A stretch of DNA of 64,000 nt from Paraburkholderia tropica (GCF_914484835.1 NZ_CAJZAR010000028.1:225197-289196), one strand, 5' to 3'. Numbered from the stretch's first letter, positions 8,417 to 17,518 are shown. Notes: generated from the letters alone by a model not told the origin. Program-made: numbers and translations.

Positions 8417-8529
8417 TCGTTCTGAAAGCGGGGTGCGTGCGTGACGATATCCGCCACGCACGCGCGCCTCATCGCTCACACCCAGAAAATTCGGGTTCCT
8501 GATTTATTCATAACGTTGCCCCAAGCGCG

Positions 8530-11500
8530 ATGCTCACGTCCACGCCCAAACCGCTCGTTCAGCCGATCCGTCTGATGCCCGCTTCGGCGCGCGCCGCGCT
8601 CACGCCGCTGGCCACGCGCCTCGCGCGCGAGCTGCGCGGCGACGTGCTGTTCGACCGCGCCTCGCGCGGGCGCTATGCCACCGATGCATCGATCTACCAG
8701 ATCATGCCGATCGGCGTGGCGGTGCCGCGCGATCAAGACGATCTGCGTCTCGTGCTCGACATCGCGCGCGAAACCGGCACGCCCTTGCTCGCGCGCGGCG
8801 CGGGCACGAGCCAGTGTGGGCAGACGGTGGGCGAAGCGCTTGTGATCGACACGAGCAAATGGCTGAACCGCATCGTCGATTTCGACAAGGACGCGCGTAC
8901 GGTGACGGTCGAGCCGGGCATCGTGCTCGATCATCTGAATGCGTGGCTCAAGCCGCATGGCCTGTGGTTTCCGGTCGATGTGTCGACGGGCGCGCAATGC
9001 ACGATCGGCGGCATGGCGGGCAATAACTCGTGCGGCTCGCGCTCGATCGAATACGGCATCATGGTGCACAACGTGGCCGCGATCGACGCCGTGCTCGCCG
9101 ACGGTCACGAAACGCGCTTCGGCAAGCTCTCCACGATGGCGCGCGACCCGCGCACGCAGGCGCTCGTGAGCGGCGTGCGCGAGATCGCCGAACGCGAGCG
9201 CGACGCCTTGCGCGAGCGCGTGCCGAAAGTGCTGCGCCGCGTGGCGGGCTACAACCTCGACCTGTTCGATTGCCAGAATCCGCTCGCCTTCGAAGCGGAC
9301 GGCGAACCCAATCTCGCCAATCTGCTCGTGGGCTCGGAAGGCACGCTTGCGTTCAGCCGCCAGTTGACGCTCAGGCTCGCGCCGCTGCCGCGCCACAAGA
9401 TGCTCGGCGTGGTGAATTTTCCGACCTTCTACGGCGCGATGGACCTCACGCAGCACATCGTCAAGCTCGGGCCGGCGGCCGTCGAGCTGGTCGATCGCAC
9501 GATGATCGATCTCGCGCTGAGCAATCCCGCGTTCAAGCCCGTGATCGAGCGCGCGCTGGTGGGCTCGCCGCAAGCGGTGCTGCTGGTGGAGTTCGCGGGC
9601 GACGACCGCGAGGCGCAGATCGCGCGTCTCGCGCAGCTGGTGGAGTTGATGGGCGATCTGGGCCTGCCCGGCAGCGTGGTCGAAATGGCCGATGCCGCCG
9701 CGCAAAAAGCGCTCTGGGACGTGCGCAAGGCGGGCCTGAACATCATGATGAGCATGAAGGGCGACGGCAAGCCGGTCTCCTTCATCGAGGATTGCGCGGT
9801 GCCGCTCGAACATCTCGCCGACTACACGAGTCGTTTGACCGAGGTGTTTCATCGTCACGGCACGGAAGGGACGTGGTATGCGCATGCGAGCGTCGGCACG
9901 CTGCATGTGCGGCCGATTCTCGATATGCGCCGCGACGGCGCGCAGAAAATGCGCGCCATCGCCGAAGAAGCCGCCGCGATGGTGCGCGAGTACAAGGGCG
10001 CGTTCTCGGGCGAGCACGGCGATGGATTGTGCCGTGGCGAATGGGTCGCGTGGCAATACGGTCCGCGCATCAACGCCGCCTTCGCGCAGATCAAGACGCT
10101 GTTCGATCCGGGCAATCGGCTGAGCCCGGACCGCATCGTCAATCCGCCGAAGATGGACGCCGCCGAGCATTTCCGTTTCGCGCCCGGTTATCGCGAGCGC
10201 GCGCTCGAACCGGCGCTCGACTGGTCCGCGTGGAATGTCACGCGCGATCCGCTGACGGGCGAGGAAGGCGCGCCGGGCTCGGGCCACGATGCGAGCGCGG
10301 GCCTCGCGAAAGCCGTCGAGATGTGCAACAACAACGGGCATTGCCGCAAGTTCGACGCGGGCACGATGTGTCCGAGCTATCGCGTTACGCGCGACGAACA
10401 GCACGTCACGCGCGGCCGCGCCAATACGCTGCGGCTCGCGTTGTCGGGCCAGCTCGACGGCGCGGAAGGCGGCGCGGGCGCGGGCGGTCTCGCGAGCCAG
10501 GCGGTCAAGGACGTGCTCGATCTGTGCGTGTCGTGCAAGGGCTGCAAGCGCGATTGCCCGACCGGCGTGGACATGGCGCGCCTGAAAATCGAGGCGCGCG
10601 CGGCGTGGCGGCGCGAGCACGGCTTGCGCTGGCGCGACCGGCTCGTGGCGTATCTGCCGCGCTATGCGCCGCTCGCGAGCCGCGTGCCGGGCGGACCGGC
10701 CGCGCTCGAACGTCTGCCGCGCGTGGCGGCGTGGATCAAGCGCCGCATCGGTCTGGCCGAGGCGCGCGCGTTGCCCGACATCGGGCGTTCGTATCTCGCG
10801 CAGCAGCGTGATCAACGCGAACAGCGCAAAACGGAATCGACCACTGCCACGCGCGAAGTGCTGCTGTTCGTCGATACCTTCAACAACTACCTGGAGCCGG
10901 GCGTCGCGCGCGCCGCGCAGCGCGTGCTCGAAGCGGCGGGCTACACCGTGCATCTGAATCAGCTTGCGGGCGAGCGTCCGCTGTGCTGTGGGCGCACGAT
11001 GCTGTCCGCCGGTCTCGTCGACGAAGCCAAAGCGGAAGCGCGCCGCTCGCTCGATGCCTTGTTGCCGTTCGTCGAGCGCGGCGTGGCGGTGGTCGGCCTC
11101 GAACCGTCGTGCCTGCTGACCTTGCGCGACGAATGGACCGCCTACGGTTTCGGCGAGGACGCCGCGAAGCTCGCGCGCCATGCGTTTCTGTTCGAAGAGT
11201 TTCTCGTGCGCGAGCGGGCCGCGCAGCGGCTCGATTTGACGCTGCACGCCTTGCCGAAAGCGCGCGCGCTCGTGCACGGCCATTGCCATCAGAAAGCCTT
11301 TGGCGCGTTCACGCCCGTGCAAACCGTGCTGGGCTGGATTCCGCAGTTGAAGGTGGAAGCAGTCGAGTCGTCGTGCTGTGGCATGGCGGGCAGCTTCGGC
11401 TACGAACGCGAGCATTACGCGACTTCGATGGCGATGGCCGAACTCGCGCTGCTGCCCGCCGTGCGCGCGGCACAGCAGGCAGGCGACGCGCTCGTGGTCG

Positions 11501-11610
11501 CCGACGGCACGAGTTGCCGTCATCAGATCGCCGATGGCGCGGCGGCGCACGCGCTGCACGTCGCGCAGGTGCTGGAACGCGCGCTGCATCCCGCCGCGCC
11601 GCAACCGTAG
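8530..11610 (+). CDS. FAD-linked and Fe-S D-2-hydroxyacid dehydrogenase fusion (D-lactate/glycolate dehydrogenase-like)
   Basis: A 1026-residue fusion. An N-terminal PCMH FAD domain (about 40-280, with ARGAGTSQCGQTVGEAL) and an FAD-oxidase C-terminal domain (to about 560) are followed by ferredoxin-like 4Fe-4S motifs starting at Cys599 (CNNNGHCRKFDAGTMCPSYR) and Cys666 (CVSCKGCKRDCP), then two CCG cysteine-rich domains (LCCGRTM; ESSCCGMAGSFG). This is a GlcD plus GlcF layout in one chain, as in the large respiratory D-lactate/2-hydroxyglutarate dehydrogenases. It should oxidise a 2-hydroxy acid and pass electrons to quinone at the membrane. It follows the aminotransferase by 113 bases. Substrate choice (glycolate, D-lactate, hydroxyglutarate) is open. 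Confidence 0.9.
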   Translation: MLTSTPKPLVQPIRLMPASARAALTPLATRLARELRGDVLFDRASRGRYATDASIYQIMPIGVAVPRDQDDLRLVLDIARETGTPLLARGAGTSQCGQTVGEALVIDTSKWLNRIVDFDKDARTVTVEPGIVLDHLNAWLKPHGLWFPVDVSTGAQCTIGGMAGNNSCGSRSIEYGIMVHNVAAIDAVLADGHETRFGKLSTMARDPRTQALVSGVREIAERERDALRERVPKVLRRVAGYNLDLFDCQNPLAFEADGEPNLANLLVGSEGTLAFSRQLTLRLAPLPRHKMLGVVNFPTFYGAMDLTQHIVKLGPAAVELVDRTMIDLALSNPAFKPVIERALVGSPQAVLLVEFAGDDREAQIARLAQLVELMGDLGLPGSVVEMADAAAQKALWDVRKAGLNIMMSMKGDGKPVSFIEDCAVPLEHLADYTSRLTEVFHRHGTEGTWYAHASVGTLHVRPILDMRRDGAQKMRAIAEEAAAMVREYKGAFSGEHGDGLCRGEWVAWQYGPRINAAFAQIKTLFDPGNRLSPDRIVNPPKMDAAEHFRFAPGYRERALEPALDWSAWNVTRDPLTGEEGAPGSGHDASAGLAKAVEMCNNNGHCRKFDAGTMCPSYRVTRDEQHVTRGRANTLRLALSGQLDGAEGGAGAGGLASQAVKDVLDLCVSCKGCKRDCPTGVDMARLKIEARAAWRREHGLRWRDRLVAYLPRYAPLASRVPGGPAALERLPRVAAWIKRRIGLAEARALPDIGRSYLAQQRDQREQRKTESTTATREVLLFVDTFNNYLEPGVARAAQRVLEAAGYTVHLNQLAGERPLCCGRTMLSAGLVDEAKAEARRSLDALLPFVERGVAVVGLEPSCLLTLRDEWTAYGFGEDAAKLARHAFLFEEFLVRERAAQRLDLTLHALPKARALVHGHCHQKAFGAFTPVQTVLGWIPQLKVEAVESSCCGMAGSFGYEREHYATSMAMAELALLPAVRAAQQAGDALVVADGTSCRHQIADGAAAHALHVAQVLERALHPAAPQP

Positions 11611-11678
11611 TCGAAACACGCAGTCGCTACAGGCAGTCGCTACACGTAGTCAATTCACGCAGTCGTACACGCAGTCGC
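11607..11678. repeat. 13-bp tandem repeat array
   Basis: Six copies of a unit around GCAGTCG/GTAGTCA begin at 11607, 11620, 11633, 11646, 11659 and 11671, giving periods of 13, 13, 13, 13 and 12 bases. It occupies the gap between the dehydrogenase stop codon and the MFS gene. Confidence 0.8.
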
Positions 11679-11747
11679 ATCACGCTACAGCAGTGAGCCC
11701 GCGCGCCGCATCCCCGCGTCCGCGCCATGACTAAACAGGAGACGACG

Positions 11748-13034
11748 ATGTTCCGCCGAGCCACCACGCGCGTGCTGCTCTTGCTGTGCGCGATGTACCT
11801 CATCACCTACGTCGACCGCGTCAACGTGAGCACGGCAGCGAGCCAGTTCGCGGCCGAGCTGCATCTCTCGCATACCGAAATCGGCATCGTATTCTCCGCG
11901 TTCGCGTATCCGTACCTGCTGTTCCAGATCATCGGCGGCTGGGTGGGCGACCGCTTCGGCCCGCGCCGCACGCTCGCCGTGTGCGCCGTGATCTGGGCCG
12001 GCGCGACCGTGCTGACCGGTCTCGCGGGCGGCTTCGCGTCGATGATCGTCGCGCGCCTCCTGCTCGGCCTCGGCGAAGGCGCGACGTTCCCGACCGGCAC
12101 GCGCGCGATGTCGAACTGGATGCCCGCCGACCGCCGCGGCTTCGCGCAGGGCACGACGCACGCCGCCTCGCGCATCGGCAACGCCGTCGCGCCGCCGCTG
12201 ATCGTCTGGCTCATGCTGATGTCGGGCTGGCGCGGCGCGTTCATCGTCACGGGCGTGGTGAGTTTCCTCTGGGCAGTGCTGTGGATCTGGTACTTCCGCG
12301 ACGATCCGCGCGCGCATCCGCGCATCACCGAAGCCGAATGCGCCGGACTCGAACGCTACACGGGCGCGAAGGAACGCGAACCGGTGCCGTGGCGTCGTCT
12401 GGCCGCGCGCATGTCGCCGGTCACCGCCGTGTACTTCTGCTATGGCTGGGTGCTGTGGCTGTTTCTCGGCTGGATTCCGCAATACTTCCTGCACAACTAT
12501 CACATGCAGCTCGGCAAGTCGGCGCTGTTCGCGTCGGGCGTGTTTTTCGCGGGCGTGCTGGGCGACTGGCTCGGCGGCTCCGTCACCGATCGCATCCTCA
12601 AGAAAAGCCAGAATCTGCGCCTCGCGCGCAACGTGATGGTGGGCGTGTGCATGTTCCTCACGCTGCTCTCGCTCGCGCCGATCCTGCTCGTGCAGAACGT
12701 CACGGTCACGCTCGCCGCGCTGTGCCTGAGCGCGGGATTCTTCTTCAACGAAATGACGATTGGTCCGATGTGGTCCGTGCCGATGGATATCGCGCCCAAA
12801 CATGCGGGCACGGCGAGCGGCATCATGAATACGGGGTCGGCGGCGGCGGCTATCGTGAGTCCGGTGGTGGGCGGCTGGCTGATCGACCGCACGGGCAACT
12901 GGAACCTGCCGTTCACGGTGTCGATGGCGATCATGGCGGCGGGCATCGTGCTGTCGTTCGCGATGCGTCCGGACCGCGCGCTCGACAGCGCTTCGCGTTC
13001 CGCCGATGGCGCGCATGCGCATACCGCAGCGTAA
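11748..13034 (+). CDS. MFS transporter, ACS (anion:cation symporter) family
   Basis: A 428-residue, 12-helix inner-membrane carrier. The N-terminal MYLITYVDRVNVSTAA segment, the loop motif GGWVGDRFGPRRTL between helices 2 and 3, and RLLLGLGEGATFPTGTRAMSNW are signatures of the ACS branch (glucarate, tartrate, phthalate and similar organic anions). The start at 11748 is preferred over 11727 because AGGAG lies at the right distance. The enoyl-CoA hydratase-like gene starts 15 bases after its stop. It is probably the importer for the organic acid degraded by this cluster (context inference). Confidence 0.9.
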   Translation: MFRRATTRVLLLLCAMYLITYVDRVNVSTAASQFAAELHLSHTEIGIVFSAFAYPYLLFQIIGGWVGDRFGPRRTLAVCAVIWAGATVLTGLAGGFASMIVARLLLGLGEGATFPTGTRAMSNWMPADRRGFAQGTTHAASRIGNAVAPPLIVWLMLMSGWRGAFIVTGVVSFLWAVLWIWYFRDDPRAHPRITEAECAGLERYTGAKEREPVPWRRLAARMSPVTAVYFCYGWVLWLFLGWIPQYFLHNYHMQLGKSALFASGVFFAGVLGDWLGGSVTDRILKKSQNLRLARNVMVGVCMFLTLLSLAPILLVQNVTVTLAALCLSAGFFFNEMTIGPMWSVPMDIAPKHAGTASGIMNTGSAAAAIVSPVVGGWLIDRTGNWNLPFTVSMAIMAAGIVLSFAMRPDRALDSASRSADGAHAHTAA

Positions 13035-13049
13035 TACCAGGGAATCCTG

Positions 13050-13865
13050 ATGAACGATAACGACACGAATGAAGCCGTCAATGGGCGCATCCGTGTCGAT
13101 CGCGACGAACGCGATGACGCCATCGCCATCGTCACGATCGACCGGCCGGCAAAGCTCAACGCGCTCACACGCACGCTCTGGCGCACACTGGGCGACACCT
13201 TCGAGACGCTGTCCGCCGATGCGTCGCTGCGTTGCATCGTGCTGCGCGGCGCGGGCGAGAAAGCCTTTTCGCCGGGCAACGATATCGGCGAATTCGCCAC
13301 CGATCGCTCGAACGTCGAGCAGGCGCGCGAATACGGCGCGCTCATGCATCGCACGCTGAACCTGATCGATGCGTGTCCGGTTCCCGTCGTCGCGATGATT
13401 CACGGCATCTGCGTGGGCGGCGGGCTCGAACTCGCTGCGCTCTGCGATCTGCGACTCTGCGGTGAGTCGAGCCGCTTCGGCGCGCCGATCAAGAACCTCG
13501 GCCTCGTGATGGCGCACGCGGAACTCAACGCGCTGCTGCGTCTCGCGGGCGAAGCGGTGGCGCTGGAGATCCTGCTCGAAGGCCGCATTCTCGACGCGCG
13601 CGAAGCGCTCGCCAAAGGTCTCGTCACGCGCGTGGTGCCCGATGCCGAGGTGAGCGAGCACGCGCTCGACACGGCGCGGCGCATTGCGGCGGGCGCGCCG
13701 CTGGTCGCGCGCTGGCACAAGCAGTTCGTGCGCCGCGCGCGCAATCCGGCACCGCTCAGCGAAGCGGAACGCGATGAAGGCTTCGTGTGCTTCGGCACCG
13801 AGGATTTCTGCATTGGCTACCAGGCGTTTCTCGCGAAATCGACGCCGCAATTCAAGGGACGCTGA
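13050..13865 (+). CDS. Enoyl-CoA hydratase/isomerase family protein with altered catalytic glutamate
   Basis: A 271-residue crotonase-fold protein. The oxyanion-hole segments are present (GAGEKAFSPGNDIGEF near residue 67-82 and GICVGGGLELAALCDL near 119-134). In the classical hydratase two glutamates act (rat E144, E164). Here the first lies in SRFGAPIKNLG, where Ile147 replaces the Glu of the usual PE pair, while the second is kept as Glu173 in ALEILLEG. It may therefore catalyse a different crotonase reaction. It sits 15 bases after the MFS gene and 1 base before the CoA-transferase gene, so it is translated in an operon with both. The substrate is unknown. Confidence 0.85.
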   Translation: MNDNDTNEAVNGRIRVDRDERDDAIAIVTIDRPAKLNALTRTLWRTLGDTFETLSADASLRCIVLRGAGEKAFSPGNDIGEFATDRSNVEQAREYGALMHRTLNLIDACPVPVVAMIHGICVGGGLELAALCDLRLCGESSRFGAPIKNLGLVMAHAELNALLRLAGEAVALEILLEGRILDAREALAKGLVTRVVPDAEVSEHALDTARRIAAGAPLVARWHKQFVRRARNPAPLSEAERDEGFVCFGTEDFCIGYQAFLAKSTPQFKGR

Positions 13866-13866
13866 G

Positions 13867-15102
13867 ATGAACGCAGAGAAGCACACCGCGCCGCGTGGCG
13901 AAAGCGTGGGACCGCTCGCGGGCATGAAGGTGATCGAACTCGCGCACATCATGTCGGGGCCCGTGTGCGGCATGATGCTTGCCGACATGGGCGCGGAAGT
14001 CATCAAGGTCGAGAAGATGCCGGGCGGCGACGACTGCCGCCGTTTTGCGCCGATCCTCGCGAGCGGCGAATCGGCGTCGTTCATGATGGTCAATCGCGGC
14101 AAGCGCGGCATCGCGCTCAATCTGAAGACCGAGGGCGGGCGCGCGGTGCTGCGCCGTCTGCTCGCGGACGCCAACGTGGTGACGGAGAACTATCGGCGCG
14201 GCACGATGGAAAAGCTCGGCATGGGCTACGAGACGCTCAAGGCCGACAATCCCGGCCTGATTTACTGTGCGATTTCGGGCTATGGCCGCAGCGGCCCGTA
14301 TGCCGACAAAGGCGGCTTCGACCTCATCGCGCAAGGCATGAGCGGCCTCATGAGCATGACGGGCGAGCCGGGGCAGGCGCCCATCAAGGCCGGTTCGCCC
14401 GTCACCGATATCAACGCGGGCATCCTCGCGGCGCTCGGCATTTGCGCGGCCTATGCGGGGCGGCAAGTGACCGGGCTCGGGCAGATGGTGGACACGTCGC
14501 TATTCGAAGCAGGATTGCAGCAGATGTATTGGGCCTTCGCGAATTATTTCGCCGACGGCACCGTGCTGCAAAAAGCAGGCTCGGCGAATCCGACGAGCGC
14601 GCCGTATCAGGCCTTCGAAACGCGCGACGGCTGGATCAATATCGGCGCGGCGAATCAGAGCAATTACGAGCGCCTCGTGTCCGTGCTGGCGATTCCCGGT
14701 CTCGCCGACGACGCGCGCTTCGCCACCAACGCGGGACGGCTCGAACATCGCGCCGATCTGGTGGCGATATTGAGCGCGCGTCTACGTGAACGCACGACCG
14801 CGCAATGGCTCGCGACTTTCGACGAAATCGGCTTGCCGTGCGGGCCGGTGCTCAGCGTGCCGGAAGCCGCCGCGCACGAACAGGCGATCGCGCGCGGCAT
14901 GATCGTTGAGACCGAGCATCCGCTGGGGGGGACGATGTCGGGCATCGGCTTGCCGATTCATTTTTCGCAGTCGCCGACCTCGCATGCGCGGCCCGCGCCG
15001 CTTTACGGTGAGCACACGCGCGAGGTGCTGCGCGAATGCGGTTACGACGTGGCGCAGATCGGCGTGCTGGAGCAGGAAGGCGCGGTGCTGGCCGCGCCTT
15101 GA
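13867..15102 (+). CDS. CaiB/BaiF family (class III) CoA-transferase
   Basis: A 411-residue class III CoA-transferase, acting in the cytoplasm to move CoA between carboxylic acids through an aspartyl-CoA intermediate. The N-terminal GMKVIELAHIMSGPVCGMMLADMGAEVIKVE and NRGKRGIALNLKTEGGR motifs are classic. Asp181 in PVTDINAGILAA corresponds to the catalytic Asp169 of formyl-CoA transferase. The ATG at 13867 is one base after the upstream stop (TGAGATG). With the crotonase-like protein it would activate and process the imported acid as a CoA thioester. The reaction partners are not deducible from sequence. Confidence 0.9.
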   Translation: MNAEKHTAPRGESVGPLAGMKVIELAHIMSGPVCGMMLADMGAEVIKVEKMPGGDDCRRFAPILASGESASFMMVNRGKRGIALNLKTEGGRAVLRRLLADANVVTENYRRGTMEKLGMGYETLKADNPGLIYCAISGYGRSGPYADKGGFDLIAQGMSGLMSMTGEPGQAPIKAGSPVTDINAGILAALGICAAYAGRQVTGLGQMVDTSLFEAGLQQMYWAFANYFADGTVLQKAGSANPTSAPYQAFETRDGWINIGAANQSNYERLVSVLAIPGLADDARFATNAGRLEHRADLVAILSARLRERTTAQWLATFDEIGLPCGPVLSVPEAAAHEQAIARGMIVETEHPLGGTMSGIGLPIHFSQSPTSHARPAPLYGEHTREVLRECGYDVAQIGVLEQEGAVLAAP

Positions 15103-15103
15103 A

Positions 15104-15134
15104 TCCGCTTCAACCCGCTTCAACCCGCTTCAGG
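15104..15134. repeat. Short 10-bp tandem repeat between convergent genes
   Basis: Three consecutive copies of CCGCTTCAAC-like units fill the 27-base gap between the CoA-transferase stop (15102) and the MFS stop (15130). Confidence 0.7.
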
Positions 15135-16443
15135 CGGCGCGTGCGTCCACGATCGCGCGCCGCGCCATGTACCAGTAGAACAGCGCGGCACAGCCCGCGA
15201 TCGCGCCGCCGATCACGAAGGCCAGCAGATACGAACCCGTGCGGTCGACGATGAAGCCCGCGACGACGGGCGAAAACGCGCCGCCGAAATAGCCGCCGAA
15301 ATTCTGGATCGCGCTGACCGAGGCGATCATCGAATTCGGCGCGATGTCGCCTGCGAGTGCCCACGCGTTGCCGATGGTCGCCGCGATGCAGGCGAGGCCG
15401 AGCGTCATCAGCGTGACGGTTGCGCCGATGCTATCGACGAACGGCAGCGCCACCGCGCAGACGGCCGCGCCGAGCGAGGTCACGACGATCATGAGACGCT
15501 TGGCGACGATTGGCGTGGCGAGCCCGTCATCGACGAGTTTGGTGGCGACATAGCCCGCCACGATTTCGCCCACTGCGCCGCCGAACCACGGAATGCTCGC
15601 GTAGAGGCCCAGTTGCACGAGCGTGATGTGAAAGCGGTCGAGCAGATAAAGCGGCAGGAACACGAGAAAGAGATTCCACAGCCAGATCGCGCAGAAGTAG
15701 CCGAGAATCATGCCCCACACGCTTTGCGAAGCGAACAGCGAGCGCCATTTGATCGGCGCGTTCGTGAGCGATTGTTCATGACCGCCGCCGCCCGCTTCGA
15801 TATAGGCGAACTCCTCGCGCGTGAGCCGCTTGCTCTGCATCGGATTGCGATAGAGCATCAGGAACAGCACGGCGAACACGATGCCGATCGCGCCCGTCAC
15901 GTGAAAGAGCGAGCGCCAGCCGAACGCGATCATCAGCGCGACGAGCAAGGCGGGCGCGAGCGCCGGGCCCCATTTCGACGACGAGTCCCAGATGCCGGTT
16001 GCGAAGCCGCGTTCCTTGGCGGGAAACCAGGCGGCGGTGATTTTCGCGGACGTGGGCCAGCACGGCGCTTCGCCCACGGCGAGCAGCACGCGCATCACGA
16101 CGAGCCCGGCGATCGAACCGACCACGCCCGTGAGCCACGTGGCGAGACTCCACCAGATCATGCCGATCGCGTAGGCGCGCTTGGCGCCGAAGCGGTCGAT
16201 GATCCAGCCTGCGGGCAATTGCATGACCGCATAGGTCCAGGCGAATACGGTGCCGAGCAGGCCGATCTGCGTGCGCGTGAGGCCGAGATCGTGAATCATG
16301 CCGGGCGCGGCGATGGCGAGATTGGCGCGGTCGAGATAATTGATGATGCCGCCGATCAGCAGCCAGATGAGCACGCGCCAGCGGAAATTCGCGCGTGTGG
16401 TGGCCGCCGCTGCGCTCGCGGGCGTCAGCACCTTGTTGTCCAT
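15130..16443 (-). CDS. MFS transporter, ACS family (second)
   Basis: A 437-residue 12-helix carrier of the ACS branch, convergent with the CoA-transferase gene. It begins with a hydrophilic stretch, then FRWRVLIWLLIGGIINYLDRANLAIAAP and the loop motif IDRFGAKRAYAIGMI. The start at 16443 is fixed by a strong AGGAGGAG site. It is related to the MFS protein at 11748 but clearly not a recent copy. An imperfect hairpin lies 88-124 bases upstream. It probably moves an organic anion. A role in the neighbouring catabolic block is plausible, but the opposite orientation leaves that open. Confidence 0.88.
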   Translation of the reverse strand: MDNKVLTPASAAAATTRANFRWRVLIWLLIGGIINYLDRANLAIAAPGMIHDLGLTRTQIGLLGTVFAWTYAVMQLPAGWIIDRFGAKRAYAIGMIWWSLATWLTGVVGSIAGLVVMRVLLAVGEAPCWPTSAKITAAWFPAKERGFATGIWDSSSKWGPALAPALLVALMIAFGWRSLFHVTGAIGIVFAVLFLMLYRNPMQSKRLTREEFAYIEAGGGGHEQSLTNAPIKWRSLFASQSVWGMILGYFCAIWLWNLFLVFLPLYLLDRFHITLVQLGLYASIPWFGGAVGEIVAGYVATKLVDDGLATPIVAKRLMIVVTSLGAAVCAVALPFVDSIGATVTLMTLGLACIAATIGNAWALAGDIAPNSMIASVSAIQNFGGYFGGAFSPVVAGFIVDRTGSYLLAFVIGGAIAGCAALFYWYMARRAIVDARAA

Positions 16444-16530
16444 CGTGTCTCCTCCTGTGTGGTCTGCGTGAGCCCTGGGCGGTTCGGCGCGAGGCCGAGG
16501 GAGGTGATTCGCCCAGAATGTGGGACGCGA

Positions 16531-16567
16531 CGCGATTTCAAGCCTTGTTTTCAGGCTCGAAATCGCG
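16531..16567. promoter_or_regulatory. Imperfect inverted repeat upstream of the second MFS gene
   Basis: Outer arms CGCGATTT (16531-16538) and AAATCGCG (16560-16567), inner arms AGCCT (16541-16545) and AGGCT (16553-16557), loop TGTTTTC. It is in the leader or promoter of the gene starting at 16443 and may be an operator or an mRNA hairpin. Confidence 0.45.
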
Positions 16568-16718
16568 AAATGCGTTTGCAGACCATTCTGCGCTATTGGG
16601 CGCGCAGCGGGAAGAGGGAATGGGAAATCGTTGCGGAGGGGAAAGAAGCGGGGCACGGCGGCGAGTAATCAGAATGCATGACTCGCTTCTGATAATTAAT
16701 CAGGATGCCGGAATAAAA

Positions 16719-17420
16719 TCAGACTCCGCGCCGTTCGAACACTTCCTTGAATACCGGCATCGCCGAAAACACATTGGGCCAGCCCGAATAAAAGGCGAGT
16801 TGCGTGAGGGTTTCCGAGGCTTGCGCTTTCGTGAGGCCGTTGTCCATTGCGCGATTCAGGTGATAGGTGATTTGCGCGGCCTGGCCATTGGCGACCAGCG
16901 CGGTCACGGTTACGAGGCTGCGCTCGCGTGGCACGAGGCCGGGGCGCAGCCAGAGGTCGCGAAACAGCGCGTCGGTGGTGTACTGCACGACGCCGGGCGC
17001 GACGTCGTCGAACAGTTGCGAGACGAGCGTGGCGCGCTGCGCTTCGGCGGCTTCGTCGAGCGGCAGCGGATCGGGCACAGCGTCGGCGAGCTGGCTCGCG
17101 CCGATCTCGCGTTCCTCGAACACGGGCAGCGCGGCGGCCACGGCCGCGCTCGCATTGGCCCAGCCTGCGTAGAACGCGAGATGAGTGACGATCTCCGAAA
17201 TTTCGGCGGGCGTCACGCCGTTGTCGAGCGCGAGCCGCAAATGACGCGGCTGCTCGACCACCTGATTGCGCGCGACGAGCGCCGCATAGGTGACGATGCT
17301 GCGCTCGCGCGGCGTGAGTTGGGGGCGCTTCCACAGGCCGTTGAGCACGGTCTCCGACGTGTAGCGCGCGAAGGCGGGCGCGACGGCTTGCATGTCGGCG
17401 AGAGAGGGCGTTTTCTGCAT
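16719..17420 (-). CDS. Carboxymuconolactone decarboxylase family protein, two domains
   Basis: A 233-residue protein made of two CMD-fold repeats, each with an RSLVTVTAL / RSIVTYAAL helix, an N-x-L/RHLRLALDNG segment and a C-terminal THLAFYAGW or TQLAFYSGW motif. Single CMD domains decarboxylate gamma-carboxymuconolactone (PcaC) or reduce hydroperoxides (AhpD). The AhpD CxxC pair is absent here, so peroxidase chemistry is unlikely. The start at 17420 has AAGGAT upstream. It is divergent from an aldo/keto reductase across a region with repeated TTCATGAA palindromes. These pairs often respond to electrophiles or aromatic compounds, but the function here is unproven. Confidence 0.82.
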   Translation of the reverse strand: MQKTPSLADMQAVAPAFARYTSETVLNGLWKRPQLTPRERSIVTYAALVARNQVVEQPRHLRLALDNGVTPAEISEIVTHLAFYAGWANASAAVAAALPVFEEREIGASQLADAVPDPLPLDEAAEAQRATLVSQLFDDVAPGVVQYTTDALFRDLWLRPGLVPRERSLVTVTALVANGQAAQITYHLNRAMDNGLTKAQASETLTQLAFYSGWPNVFSAMPVFKEVFERRGV

Positions 17421-17518
17421 GATCGGTATCCTTGGCTGGGGAGGGCGCAAACGCGATATTTCTATCAGATCGGACGGTTTCGATTGAGACCCTCCAGGCG
17501 CATGCCCTCATGAGCGCC

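Noticed and set aside
8433..8463. Terminator after the aminotransferase gene
   Set aside because: A 9-bp stem (GCGTGCGTG/CACGCACGC) with an 11-base loop exists, but no T run follows on either strand.
8476..11619. A 1047-codon open frame on the minus strand
   Set aside because: It is antisense to the FAD/Fe-S dehydrogenase gene, is Arg/His/Ala-rich and has no family resemblance; GC-rich DNA leaves such frames open by chance.
11607..11678. CRISPR-like array
   Set aside because: Repeats are 13 bases with no unique spacers and no cas genes nearby; it is a simple tandem array.
11685..14174. An 829-codon minus-strand frame
   Set aside because: Runs antisense across three well-supported genes and has shadow-like composition.
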